Positions 14,044-22,531 of a stretch of 23,128 bases of DNA are shown piece after piece (positions within the stretch are counted from its first letter, which is position 1; each line of letters begins with the position of its first letter). The stretch spans positions 1-23,128 of IMG/VR virus record IMGVR_UViG_3300047095_001900, one strand, 5' to 3'. The stretch comes from a virus. Below the pieces are notes generated by a model, which searched no databases, had not been told where the DNA came from, and worked only from the letters and a program-made list of their open reading frames with translations. The translations under genes were made by a program, and so were the position numbers.

Positions 14044-14278
14044 CGGGCACTCCGGCATCGCCACCTGCCTGGTCGGCGCGCGCGATCTCGATCACGCGGA
14101 CGACGAAGGGATCGTCGTGCAGATGGGGGAGGTCGTCGACGGCGATGCCGTCCTCACGCAACGCGCGCAGATCGATGTCGTGCTGGCGGCACCACGCGCG
14201 AATGCCCGGCGTACACAGCGGCCCGCCCGCCGGATCGATCGCGCGCACATGCCGAAGGTGAATGCGCAGAACGTCCAT
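14033..14278 (-). CDS. small conserved phage tail-cluster protein
   Basis: 81 residues (MDVLRIHLRHVRAIDPAGGP...). Pattern V-x-H-L-R-x-x-x, then C-x-x-G-I-R-A-W-C-R-x-H-x-I-D-x-x-x-L-x-x-x-G-I, then D-P-x-x-x-R-V-I-E-I-A-R-A. Similar short proteins with a C-x-x-G-x-R-x-W-x-x-x-H core occur beside tail-tip genes in other prophages; role unknown. Its ATG shares one base with the preceding stop (TGATG). Confidence 0.7.
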   Translation of the reverse strand: MDVLRIHLRHVRAIDPAGGPLCTPGIRAWCRQHDIDLRALREDGIAVDDLPHLHDDPFVVRVIEIARADQAGGDAGVPDAT

Positions 14279-14505
14279 CACTTCCCGCCGCTGGCCTTGA
14301 TCGGCGTGGTGCGCAGATCGCCGTAGGCGAGCACGTTGGGATCGTCCACCCACACCTCGCCGAAGATCACCATGACCTCGCGGCCCTCTTCGGCGGTCGG
14401 CACCGAGAAGTCGGCGAGCGAAGGCGGCTTGGTCGATTGCGGTTTGGGGCGCATCGCGACGCTGAGCGCGATGGCGAGAATCAGCACGAAGACGTAGACC
14501 CACAT
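14278..14505 (-). CDS. small membrane-anchored tail assembly protein
   Basis: 75 residues. One N-terminal hydrophobic helix (WVYVFVLILAIALSVAM) followed by a soluble part with TAEEGREVMVIFGEVWVDDP and NVLAYGDLRTTPIKASGGK. The motif G-R-x-x-x-V-x-F-G-x-V-x-x-x-x-P-N-V-x-x-Y-G-D-L-x-x-x-P-I-K is shared by small proteins encoded between DUF2163-type and tail-tip genes in siphophage tails; there it is thought to aid tail-tip assembly. It starts 80 bases after the baseplate gene and ends in a TGATG junction. Confidence 0.72.
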   Translation of the reverse strand: MWVYVFVLILAIALSVAMRPKPQSTKPPSLADFSVPTAEEGREVMVIFGEVWVDDPNVLAYGDLRTTPIKASGGK

Positions 14506-14585
14506 CGTGGACGGGTTCCTGGGGGCGGGACGCGCGCAGCCGTCGCCCGGCGCGATGGCGTCGGGCGGTGCTCGGGAAGGGGAAT

Positions 14586-15383
14586 TCAGAAGACCGGGTC
14601 GCTGCCGAAGGGATTGCGCATGCCCTTCAAGGTCGGCTGGCCGCCGTAGTTCAGTTCGTTGCGGAATTTCGGGCAGCCGTTCGGCCCCAGCGTGCGGTCG
14701 CAGCCGGGGAACGCGACGACGCGCGCGTCGGGCGCGAGCGCGGCTGGGGTGAGCAGGCGCAGGGTGGTGCCCACGTGACTGACCACGAAGCGGCGTTCGA
14801 CGCCGAGCGTCGCCGTCCACTGCAGCACGCCGCCGTCGAAGTGACCGTCGTCGAACGCATCGAAGGCGGCCGACGACACGGTGTAGCCGGTCGCGTCGCT
14901 GAGCACCGCCAGCACCGCGTGCGCGTCCGGATCGGCATTGCACAATCCGAGCCCCTGGCTGTAGAGCACCAGCGGACAGTTCGACTGCCAGCTGCGGCGC
15001 AGGCCGAGGGTCTCGACGGCGGCGGCGAGCGACTCGCAGCGCAGCTTGGCGACGCTGTGGGTTTCGTCGAGGTTGGCGACGTGCCCAGTCCAGCCCAGGC
15101 GCACCTGACCGTCGCGCACTCTGACGCGCTTGAGGTCCAGGCGCAGGCGCAGCCCCGGTGGCACCGGGCGGAACAGGTTCAGCAGCGGCAGATCCAGCGG
15201 CGCGGTGATCTGCAGCGCGTTCTTCGATTCTTCCGCCGACTGCACGATCTTCTCGCGCGTGAGCGTGACCGGGGCGTAACGCTGGCCTTCGACGATCGCT
15301 TCGCGTTTGGCATCGGTGTAGCGCCAGTGGTGCAGGCCGATCGAGAAGTCGTAGAGCTCGATCTCGCGCGAGAGCAAGGCCAT
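14586..15383 (-). CDS. DUF2163 / BR0599-like phage baseplate hub protein
   Basis: 265 residues. N-terminal part EIELYDFSIGLHHWRYTDAK and RYAPVTLTREKIVQSAEESK matches the beginning of the DUF2163 family ('...L-Y-x-F-x-x-G-x-x-x-x-R-Y-T'), baseplate proteins related to gene-transfer-agent gp13. The C-terminus carries the cysteine-containing end GCDRTLGPNGCPKFRNELNY followed by GGQP (Cys228, Cys237), as in the BR0599 domain, plus two more cysteines near 135-150 (SNCPLVLY...GLGLCNADP). It follows the 574-residue tail gene after 2 bases. In gene-transfer agents this protein joins the tail tube end to the hub. Confidence 0.85.
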   Translation of the reverse strand: MALLSREIELYDFSIGLHHWRYTDAKREAIVEGQRYAPVTLTREKIVQSAEESKNALQITAPLDLPLLNLFRPVPPGLRLRLDLKRVRVRDGQVRLGWTGHVANLDETHSVAKLRCESLAAAVETLGLRRSWQSNCPLVLYSQGLGLCNADPDAHAVLAVLSDATGYTVSSAAFDAFDDGHFDGGVLQWTATLGVERRFVVSHVGTTLRLLTPAALAPDARVVAFPGCDRTLGPNGCPKFRNELNYGGQPTLKGMRNPFGSDPVF

Positions 15384-15385
15384 GC

Positions 15386-17110
15386 TTACGGCTCCTCCGC
15401 CGGAACCCCTGCGAAGGACACGGCGCAGTCGAGCAGACCGTCGCTGTCGGCGTGGTGGCGCAGTTCGACCGTGTCGCCCGCCAGCGTGACCAACGCCATC
15501 CAGCTCACCAGCCGGACCCGTTCGGGTCTGACAACGAGACCCAGCGCGACGTCGATCCGCACACGTTCCACACGTTCGCGTGTTTCAGGGTGGGGCGATT
15601 CGAGTTCGGTGGATGCTTCGACGGCGCGGTAGAAGACCGTGCCGTCGACGAGTTCGATGCGGAGGTGACGACGGCCGGCCTGCTGGCGCAGGCTGCGACT
15701 GACGCCGCAGGCGGCGACGGTGAACGTGAGTGCGGTCTCGCCGATCGTCTCGATCACCTCGAGATCGTCGGTCCAGGTCGGCAGCCACAGCGCCTCCGCC
15801 CGCCCCTGCAGGCCATAGAGCAGGCTGCGGTGTGCGGCGCGTTCGGCGCGGCCGAACAACCGCCAGGCGTGCGACTGCGTGGTCCACGCCAGGCCCGACG
15901 CATCGTCGACCTGCGTGCGGCCGACGTCGCCATCGAGCAGATCGAAGCGACGGGCCAGGATCGCGCTCGGGTCCCGGGTTTCGTCCGGGCGGTGTTCGAG
16001 CACGGGGAACCCGCGGTAGCGCGTCGCCGGCAACGCCGCCGGCCAGTCGCACGGCTCGGCCGCCTCGAAGCGCAGCTGCGCGGACATCAGCCGGTCGGTG
16101 TGGCGCCGCAACTCCGGCGCATCGGTCAGGCGCGCGGTGCGGCAGGGCATCAGGCGCGTGCCGACCGGCCACGCGCGGCGCGTCGGCGCACGCAAGGACA
16201 CACGACCGTTCGCGATCTGCGCGACTTCGACCAGTTCGTAGCTCGCCACGTCGCGCCAGAGCATGGCGAGGCTGCCGACCGCAAAATCCAACCCCCTGGC
16301 GTCGACCGGGATCTCGACCGCGCCCGCCGCCAGTGGCGCACCGAGCCGCCGCGTATCGACGAACACCGGCAGCGCCCACACCCGCGCCGTCCAGTCGAAC
16401 AGCGCGTGCTCGACCCAGCGCCGCTCGCGCCGGTCGGCGAGGATGGCGAACTCCCACGACCGGTGCGGCGCCTCGCGCAGCGGCGTGCGGGTGACGGTGC
16501 CGGCGACGGCGATCTGGACGTCGGTGAGCCAGGCGAGCGTTTCGGTCAGCGGCTCGGACCAGTCCGGCGGCAGCGTCCACGCCTGCAGGCGCAGGCCGTC
16601 GATGCGGATCGACCAGTTCGCGCCGTCCGCGAAGGACAGCGCCGCCACCGCGTCGATCACCGGCGGGCCGTCGAGGCCGACGGTGAGGGTCAGCACCCGC
16701 TCCTGCAGCGGATGCAGCGCCAGCGGCAGCGCCCCCGGCGCGGTGAGCGTGCTGCCGGCATCGCCGTCCAGTCGCAGCGCGACCAGCGTCTGCGGCAGCC
16801 TGCGCCAGGCGTTCCACACCGCGATCTCGCGGGTCAGTTCGGAGACGACGTTGCCCAGCGACAGCGCGGTCGGCAGGACGTGGACGCGGTCGAACAGATC
16901 CTCCGCGAACCGGTGCGCGAGGCGCCCGGTCGCGGGCCAGCGCAGCGCCTCCGGCGCCCGAAACGCCCCCGCCCCTGCGGTCAGCCGCTCGCGGGCGTAA
17001 GTGCCGGGGGCGAACGCCCCCTCGCCGAGCGCATTCAGTTCGATCGAGAGCAACGGGTTGGCCGCACCGAACGCCCGCGGCGTCGGCGCAAGGCCGATCA
17101 GTCCGGCCAT
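15386..17110 (-). CDS. phage tail structural protein, unknown family
   Basis: 574 residues from ATG 17110, which shares one base with the stop of the gene before (TGATG); the much longer open frame upstream is a shadow of that gene. N-terminal region: GLAPTPRAFGAANPLLSIEL, then RVHVLPTALSLGNVVSELTR and REIAVWNAWRRLPQTL, a stretch I associate with virion proteins of siphophages. The rest is strand-rich with no recognised domain, e.g. RTRLTDAPELRR-like turns and a C-terminal PERVRLVSWMALVTLAGDTV. Its place between the tape measure and the baseplate gene suggests a distal tail component. Confidence 0.75.
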   Translation of the reverse strand: MAGLIGLAPTPRAFGAANPLLSIELNALGEGAFAPGTYARERLTAGAGAFRAPEALRWPATGRLAHRFAEDLFDRVHVLPTALSLGNVVSELTREIAVWNAWRRLPQTLVALRLDGDAGSTLTAPGALPLALHPLQERVLTLTVGLDGPPVIDAVAALSFADGANWSIRIDGLRLQAWTLPPDWSEPLTETLAWLTDVQIAVAGTVTRTPLREAPHRSWEFAILADRRERRWVEHALFDWTARVWALPVFVDTRRLGAPLAAGAVEIPVDARGLDFAVGSLAMLWRDVASYELVEVAQIANGRVSLRAPTRRAWPVGTRLMPCRTARLTDAPELRRHTDRLMSAQLRFEAAEPCDWPAALPATRYRGFPVLEHRPDETRDPSAILARRFDLLDGDVGRTQVDDASGLAWTTQSHAWRLFGRAERAAHRSLLYGLQGRAEALWLPTWTDDLEVIETIGETALTFTVAACGVSRSLRQQAGRRHLRIELVDGTVFYRAVEASTELESPHPETRERVERVRIDVALGLVVRPERVRLVSWMALVTLAGDTVELRHHADSDGLLDCAVSFAGVPAEEP

Positions 17111-18030
17111 CAGGGCGCATCCCGCAGCGCGACGCCGAAGGTGCCGCTGTGCTGCGCACCGATCGGCCAACCGGCGCCGTTGCGCTGCACCGGGTGGACC
17201 GCATGCAGCGGATACGGCGTCCAGCGTTCGGGGCCGTAGACCAGCGGTTGACTCAGATCGAGGTGGTCGAGCCGGCAGTAGCGCGCGTGCGCGAACGTGG
17301 CGACGATCGTCTGGCCCTGCGCCTGTCGCGCGAGCAGCACGTCGATCGGCAGCAGCACGGTGGCCTGATTGAACTGCGAAGGCAGCGCGTGCAGCAGGCC
17401 CGCCTTGTGCGAGACGCCGAGCAGATCGCCGGTCGCGCCGCCATAGGACGTGCGCCAGGCCGGCGCACCCTCGAGCCCGCAGTGAATGAACGACGAGTGA
17501 TACGTACCCGCCATGCTCGCGAAGAAGAACCCGAGCCCGTGGCCGTCGTAGGGCGCGGCGCCGAGCTGGGTGCCGGCGTTGGTGTCGATGTACGCCTTCA
17601 CGCCCGCGCGCGTGCCATCGACATCGCCACGGAAGGTCCCCGAGCACCACAGGCCGGTGCCGCCGATCTGCGGCATCGCCGACACGCCCCAGTTGAGGTG
17701 CTGGTGGCGGTCGACGTTGTAGCGCAGCACGACATAGATCTCGTCGGGCGCATCGAACGCATGGAGCACGTACACCGCCGGCCACTGGATCGGCGCATTG
17801 GCGAAGGACAACAGCTTCACCGACTGCGGGCAGGCGCCGGTCAGCGCCCCACCCGCCTGCCCGGTTCCGGCCTGCAGGCGCAGTTCCGTCGCCGTCGCGG
17901 TCAGTTGCACGAAGGCGACGCCCTTGCTGAGGATGCCGTTCGCCAGCGTCCAGCCGCGTGCCGTGAGCGTGGTCTCGATAGCGACCTTCAGCGCCGCGAA
18001 GCTGGCGATCGGTCCGGTGAACGTCGCCAT
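17110..18030 (-). CDS. phage virion-associated protein, unknown family
   Basis: 306 residues. N-terminus MATFTGPIASFAALKVAIET, then LTARGWTLANGILSKG and ATELRLQAGTG; middle DEIYVVLRYNVDRHQHLNWG, then QIGGTGLWCSGTF; later a Gly/His-rich region (YDGHGLGFFFASMAGTYHSS). The N-terminal pattern (L-x-x-x-x-x-x-GWT..., then an E-L-x-L strand and an I-Y-x-x-x-x-Y strand) also occurs in the 341-residue protein encoded just before it. Both junctions are TGATG. Probably a structural tail component; no catalytic motif seen. Confidence 0.72.
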   Translation of the reverse strand: MATFTGPIASFAALKVAIETTLTARGWTLANGILSKGVAFVQLTATATELRLQAGTGQAGGALTGACPQSVKLLSFANAPIQWPAVYVLHAFDAPDEIYVVLRYNVDRHQHLNWGVSAMPQIGGTGLWCSGTFRGDVDGTRAGVKAYIDTNAGTQLGAAPYDGHGLGFFFASMAGTYHSSFIHCGLEGAPAWRTSYGGATGDLLGVSHKAGLLHALPSQFNQATVLLPIDVLLARQAQGQTIVATFAHARYCRLDHLDLSQPLVYGPERWTPYPLHAVHPVQRNGAGWPIGAQHSGTFGVALRDAP

Positions 18031-19055
18031 CAGTTCATCTCCACCGCGACGTAGTCGCGCCAGGTCGTGCGCGCGCCGTCCTGCAGCACCACGAACGCAC
18101 GACCATTCACGGCCCGGATCGCATCGACCGCCTGGCGCACGCTCATCCCGGTTTGATCGACGACCGCGCTGCCTTCGAGCTGCAGCACGTTCTCCGAGGC
18201 ATTGTTGAAGCCGGAGACGAAGCTCACGCCGTCGAGGACGCCGTAGAGATTGCCGCTGCTGCTGTAGCCGCGCACGTCGTTGTCGTAGGTGCCGAAGCTC
18301 ATCTCGTACAGTTCCAGCGGCTGCGGCTGGTGCAAGGTGCCGGCCGGCACCAGACAGCGGTAGCCGCTGCCATTGCGACCGACGTACTCGCCGGCCAGCC
18401 CGGCATAGGTGGTCTCGCTCGCCTGGCCGTTGCCGAAGGGCGAGATCTGCACCTTCTTCCAGGTGCCGCCGGCATCGCGCAGGAACAGGAACCCGTCGGT
18501 GTAGCCGCTGTCGCTGCTCCCCTTGCGGCCCTTGTAGGGGAACCAGTGCAGGTCGCTGTAGCGGCGTGCGTCGCGGCCGTCGAAGTGCCCGGCGACGACC
18601 AGCGGCGAGGGAAATTCCTTCGGCCGCGCGTACGCAAGCGCCTTGCCGACGTAGACGTGTGCGTAGATCGGCGAGCCCACCTTGAGGGCGCCGACGATCC
18701 GGCGCGGATTGGCGGTCAGGAAGTACGTCACCGCCTGGTTGTGACCAGGCACGCCGCTGGTCTTGATGCCGGGTTGCGCCTCGAACGGTGCAGCCGGCAC
18801 ATAGCCCACCATCGTCGCGGCGAGCAGGTTGTAGTAATCGGCGGCGACGTTCTGATAGGCCTTGAAACCGACCGTGATCCCCTCCTCGCCCGTAGTGCCG
18901 GTCGAGCGCAGGATCAGTTCGCGCTCAGGGATCGACGTGTCGAAGCGCAACGTCGTCCAGCCGGCGTTTTCTGCCAGCGCGCGCAGGACATCGAGCAATT
19001 GCAGATGGGCGTCCGGGCCTGCGCCCTTGACCACGGTGTCGATGGCGTAGGCCAT
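18030..19055 (-). CDS. phage virion-associated protein, unknown family
   Basis: 341 residues from ATG 19055 (TGATG with the tape measure stop). N-terminus AHLQLLDVLRALAENAGWTT, LRFDTSIPERELILRSTG; middle SPIYAHVYVGKALAYARPKE, then FPSPLVVAGHFDG; C-terminal part GNLYGVLDGVSFVSGFNNAS, then ENVLQLEGSAVVDQ and a final strand YVAVEMN. The 'LDGV-x-x-V-S-G-F-x-x-A-S-E-N' stretch recurs in structural proteins of other siphophages in this gene position. Likely a tail surface or tip protein. The specific role is not recognisable. Confidence 0.74.
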   Translation of the reverse strand: MAYAIDTVVKGAGPDAHLQLLDVLRALAENAGWTTLRFDTSIPERELILRSTGTTGEEGITVGFKAYQNVAADYYNLLAATMVGYVPAAPFEAQPGIKTSGVPGHNQAVTYFLTANPRRIVGALKVGSPIYAHVYVGKALAYARPKEFPSPLVVAGHFDGRDARRYSDLHWFPYKGRKGSSDSGYTDGFLFLRDAGGTWKKVQISPFGNGQASETTYAGLAGEYVGRNGSGYRCLVPAGTLHQPQPLELYEMSFGTYDNDVRGYSSSGNLYGVLDGVSFVSGFNNASENVLQLEGSAVVDQTGMSVRQAVDAIRAVNGRAFVVLQDGARTTWRDYVAVEMN

Positions 19056-22000
19056 CAGGCGCCTCCGATCCGCTGGCGCAGGAAACTGCCGTTGCGGTCG
19101 ATCACGTTGAGAATGGTCTGCTCCAGCCCCCGGCTCTGCGCCATCGACTCGGCGAGCGCATCGGTGTTGATCGCATTGATCAGGCGCAGATTGAGTTGCG
19201 GGTTCAGACCCGAGGCTGCCCGCGCGAGGCCGCCTTCGGCGAAGTGCATGCGCGGCGGACGCGGCAGCCATACGGCCGGCGGCGTGGCGCCCGCGAAGCG
19301 GCGCGCGTGCCAGGCCTCCAGCGCAGGCATGCCGCGACGGTTGAAGTCTTCGAGGAAAGGCAACGCCCCGGGCTGGCGCACGACGGCGGCGCGGGTGACG
19401 AACTCGAAGTCCGACAGCCACGCCGGGATGCTGTCGCTGGTTGCCGTACCCGGCCCGCGCACATGGCCGCCGCCCGCATAGCCGCCCCCGCCGTTGAAGG
19501 TGGCCTGCGCGATCAGTCCGGCGATGGTCGCGCCCTGGGCGATGGCGCCCGCGATGAAGGGGATGTTCTGCGGAAAACCGACCTTGCTCGCTTCGGCCAC
19601 ATTGTTGGCGAGCGCGAGCGCCGCCTGCGCGATGGCGAACGCCTTCGACAGCGCGAACAGGGCGCGGTAGGTCGCGCTCTGCTCGCCGCCGAAGGATTTG
19701 GCGATGTCGGCGAGCTGGCCGAAGGTCGCGGAGGCACCGGCGAGCAGCACCTGCGTCTGCGCCGATTGCAGTTGCGCGAGCGCCGCCTGGTGCTGGCGCT
19801 CGATCGTCTCTTCCTGCGCATCCCACTGCGCGTTCAGATCGGCGCGCTGCGAACGGAACTGCGCGAGCAGCGCAAGCTGTTCGGCGTGCCAGGCTTCGAG
19901 CCGCGTACGCGACTGTTCGATCTGCGCGAGATCGCTGCCGGTCTGCCCGAGATCCGGTGTCGCGCCGGGGACGCGGTCGAGCGCCGCATCGGGCTTACGG
20001 AAACTCGTCTGCGCCACGCGCGCCATCGCCGCGTCGAACGCGGCCTTGGTCGCGATCCCCTCTTGCAGCGCATCGTTCAGCAGCGTCACCTGCGCCCGCG
20101 CCTCTTCCAGCGCGACTTCGGCCGGCGTGCGCAGACTGGCGCGCAGCGTCTCGTAGGCGCGCGTGGTCTTCTCGAGTTCGGCCTTGCGTTCGCGTTCGGC
20201 CTCGGCGGCGGCGCGGGCCTTGTCGAGGGCTTCAGCTTCCTGGAGGAGTTGCGCCTTCAGGGCCGGCGCAAGGGATTTGAGCGCGCCCTGTGTCGTCTCG
20301 TAGCGCACACGCGCAGCCTCGCCCGCGCGCGTCTGCCCCACCTCGACTTCGGCCAGTAGAGCGATCTCGCGGCGCAAGGACTCCAGTTCGCGCTCGGCGG
20401 ACTCGCGGGCGCGATCGGCGTCGGTCGCCTTGGGCTTCGGGACGCGCGGTCCCTTCGGCGCCTGGAACTGCGCGTCGATCTGCGCGCGACGGGTCTTCTC
20501 GAAAGCCGCGAGCGAGACGCCCTCGACCTGCGTCACACCGCCCGCACGCAGCGCCGCGATATCGCGTTCAAGCTCGCGCAGTTGCTGCGCCTTGGCGACC
20601 GCACGGTCCTGACCGAGCGCCGCCTGCGCGCGACCTAGGGCGTTGATCGCGTTGGTCTGCCTGGCCTGCGTCGCCGCCTGCGCGTCGGCCTTCGCCTGTT
20701 CGGCATTGGCCTCGCGCTGCAGGGTCGCCTGCTCCTGCCGTAGCGCGCGAATGCGCTGCTTCGTGTCGGCATCGACATCGGCGCTGGCCAGCACCGCATC
20801 GAGCGAGTTCAGGCCGCCGAGTTCTCGCCACTCGTTGCCGATCCGGTTCAGCTCGTCGGTGGTCTTCGACAGCCGGAACGCGAGATCATCGCGACCGATG
20901 TTGCGGATCGTCTGCCAGACCCCGCTGATGACCTTGCCGAGCGCGATCCACGCGCGCTCGAGCGAACCGGCGCGCGCGTAGGCGTCCTGCACGCGCTGCT
21001 CGTGGACCCGCGCGAACGTCTCGATCGCGAGACGAGCGGCGTCCTGCGCGCGACCCTGCGCTTCGAGCGCGCGCACATGCTGGTACACCTCGACGGAGAG
21101 GAAACGGTACTGCTGATTGAGTTCGAGCAGTTGCGCGGACGGTGCGCGCGCCAGCGCAATCACCTTCTGCGTCGTGTCCTCGATCGACGCGCCGGTGAGT
21201 TCCGACAGATTGACCGCGGCGCTCGCAGCCGCCTCGAGCGTGTCGCCCGCGACAGAGCCTGCGGCGGCCAGTGCGGTCAGCGCGGCTTCGGCATTGCCGT
21301 ACTCGCCGGTCGCGCCGCCGACGCTGTCCTTCACCACCCGCAGTTGCCCGGCCGTGGTCGCGGCGGCGTTGCCGCTGGCGATCAGCGCACGTTCGTAGGC
21401 CTGCGTCTCGCGGTAGCCGGACACCGCCGCGACGGCGACCGCGCCGATCGCGGCAGCGGTCAGGCCCAGGCCGATCACCATCGGCGAGAGCGCCCCCAGC
21501 AGAGCACGTGCGGCGGGGACGATGCCGCCGAAGGAATCCTTCAGCTGGCCGCCCTGCTGGATCGCGACCAGCCACGGCTTCTGACCGCCGGCCAGCGAGG
21601 TGAAGATGTCCGTGATCTGCGCCGGCAGCTGGCGCATCGCCTGCCGGGTCTGGCCGACCGAGATTCCGTACTGGTCCACCGCGCGGCGACCGACATCGGT
21701 CGCCCGCGCGGCGGTGACGGTCGCGGTGGCGAGCCCGGTACGCGTCGTTGCCAGCCGCGCTTCCAGCGCGTCGGCGCGGCGGTTGATCTCCAGCATCCGC
21801 AGCGCGGCGTCGCGCTGCAGGGCCTGCGCCTGCCCGAGGGCCGCGGTGCGGTCGGCCGGCGTGCGCAGCTGCTCCGGCGTTGCTGCAGAGAACACCGCGG
21901 TGGACGCGGCGCGACGTTCGGCGATGCGCGCCTGCTCGACCGCCTGCTGGCGCAAGGCGGCGGCGTTGCGGGCCGCGGCATCGGCTTCCAGGCGCGTGCG

Positions 22001-22204
22001 TCGCTCGACCTCGGCGGTGATCGCGCGCTGCGCCGCGAGCGCGGGCGCGGCCTGCGCATCGACGGTCACCTCCCGACCGGCCGCGCGCACCTGGCCCAGC
22101 GCACGGTCGACCTGCACGAGCGCAGTCTGCAACCGGCCGAGACTGGTCTCGGCCTGCGCGGAATCGCCGCGAACCTTGAGATTGAGGACGAAATCCTGAT
22201 TCAT
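19055..22204 (-). CDS. phage tail tape measure protein (lambda H-like, TMP_2 family)
   Basis: 1049 residues. Long Ala/Gln/Arg-rich helical segments (1-175; about 420-790) flank a family landmark at 192-227: RQLPAQITDIFTSLAGGQ, then LVAIQQGGQLKDSFGG. This matches the TMP_2 domain of lambda-H-type tape measures. A hydrophobic stretch follows (about 233-262). Near the C-terminus is GGGYAGGGHVRGPGTATSDS, then IPAWLSDFEFV, an ending common in these proteins. The tape measure sets tail length and helps DNA injection. At about 0.15 nm per residue, 1049 residues imply a flexible tail of roughly 150 nm. It starts 25 bases downstream of the G-T stop and directly follows the tail chaperones, the canonical order. 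Confidence 0.95.
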   Translation of the reverse strand: MNQDFVLNLKVRGDSAQAETSLGRLQTALVQVDRALGQVRAAGREVTVDAQAAPALAAQRAITAEVERRTRLEADAAARNAAALRQQAVEQARIAERRAASTAVFSAATPEQLRTPADRTAALGQAQALQRDAALRMLEINRRADALEARLATTRTGLATATVTAARATDVGRRAVDQYGISVGQTRQAMRQLPAQITDIFTSLAGGQKPWLVAIQQGGQLKDSFGGIVPAARALLGALSPMVIGLGLTAAAIGAVAVAAVSGYRETQAYERALIASGNAAATTAGQLRVVKDSVGGATGEYGNAEAALTALAAAGSVAGDTLEAAASAAVNLSELTGASIEDTTQKVIALARAPSAQLLELNQQYRFLSVEVYQHVRALEAQGRAQDAARLAIETFARVHEQRVQDAYARAGSLERAWIALGKVISGVWQTIRNIGRDDLAFRLSKTTDELNRIGNEWRELGGLNSLDAVLASADVDADTKQRIRALRQEQATLQREANAEQAKADAQAATQARQTNAINALGRAQAALGQDRAVAKAQQLRELERDIAALRAGGVTQVEGVSLAAFEKTRRAQIDAQFQAPKGPRVPKPKATDADRARESAERELESLRREIALLAEVEVGQTRAGEAARVRYETTQGALKSLAPALKAQLLQEAEALDKARAAAEAERERKAELEKTTRAYETLRASLRTPAEVALEEARAQVTLLNDALQEGIATKAAFDAAMARVAQTSFRKPDAALDRVPGATPDLGQTGSDLAQIEQSRTRLEAWHAEQLALLAQFRSQRADLNAQWDAQEETIERQHQAALAQLQSAQTQVLLAGASATFGQLADIAKSFGGEQSATYRALFALSKAFAIAQAALALANNVAEASKVGFPQNIPFIAGAIAQGATIAGLIAQATFNGGGGYAGGGHVRGPGTATSDSIPAWLSDFEFVTRAAVVRQPGALPFLEDFNRRGMPALEAWHARRFAGATPPAVWLPRPPRMHFAEGGLARAASGLNPQLNLRLINAINTDALAESMAQSRGLEQTILNVIDRNGSFLRQRIGGA

Positions 22205-22228
22205 CGGGATCGATTCACAGCACTTGGA

Positions 22229-22531
22229 TCACAGCCCGCCGCGCAGGGACTTCACGCGCGCCTCGGCAGCCTCCCCGCCCCATACGGCGGTGGCCACGTC
22301 CTCGATGAAGTCCGCGCGACGGTGGCGATCGGCGCGCTCCAGCGCCTCGAACGCGGCGATCAACTGGCGCTCGGTGCGTCGTCCGAGCTGATCGGGCGTG
22401 CCGTGTCCGGCGGCGGCGAGTTGGGCGAAGAGATCGCTCCAGCCGAGGCGCCGGCCGCGAGATCCTGCGCCGCGCGCAGCTGTGCCTCGCGCAGGTGTTC
22501 CTCGCGTAGTTCTGCCAGCACCTCGCGCACG
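22229..22531 (-). CDS. T frame of the G-T tail assembly chaperone (-1 frameshift extension)
   Basis: An open frame with no usable start codon follows the G gene in the -1 frame. From 22531 it is open for 100 codons to a stop at 22229-22231. After an Arg/Gly-rich linker it reads RRLGWSDLFAQLAAAGHGTP, then DQLGRRTERQLIAAFEALER and ADFIEDVATAVWGGEAAEAR, clearly coding-like and typical of the short helical T domains encoded between chaperone G and the tape measure. The G frame holds a perfect slippery heptamer T TTT TTC (22537-22531, minus; Ala-Phe-Phe codons GCT TTT TTC). Slipping there gives a 225-residue G-T protein (125 G residues plus 100). Lambda and many other phages make G-T this way. Confidence 0.75.
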   Translation of the reverse strand, partial: RARGAGRTTRGTPARGTAARGAGSRGRRLGWSDLFAQLAAAGHGTPDQLGRRTERQLIAAFEALERADRHRRADFIEDVATAVWGGEAAEARVKSLRGGL

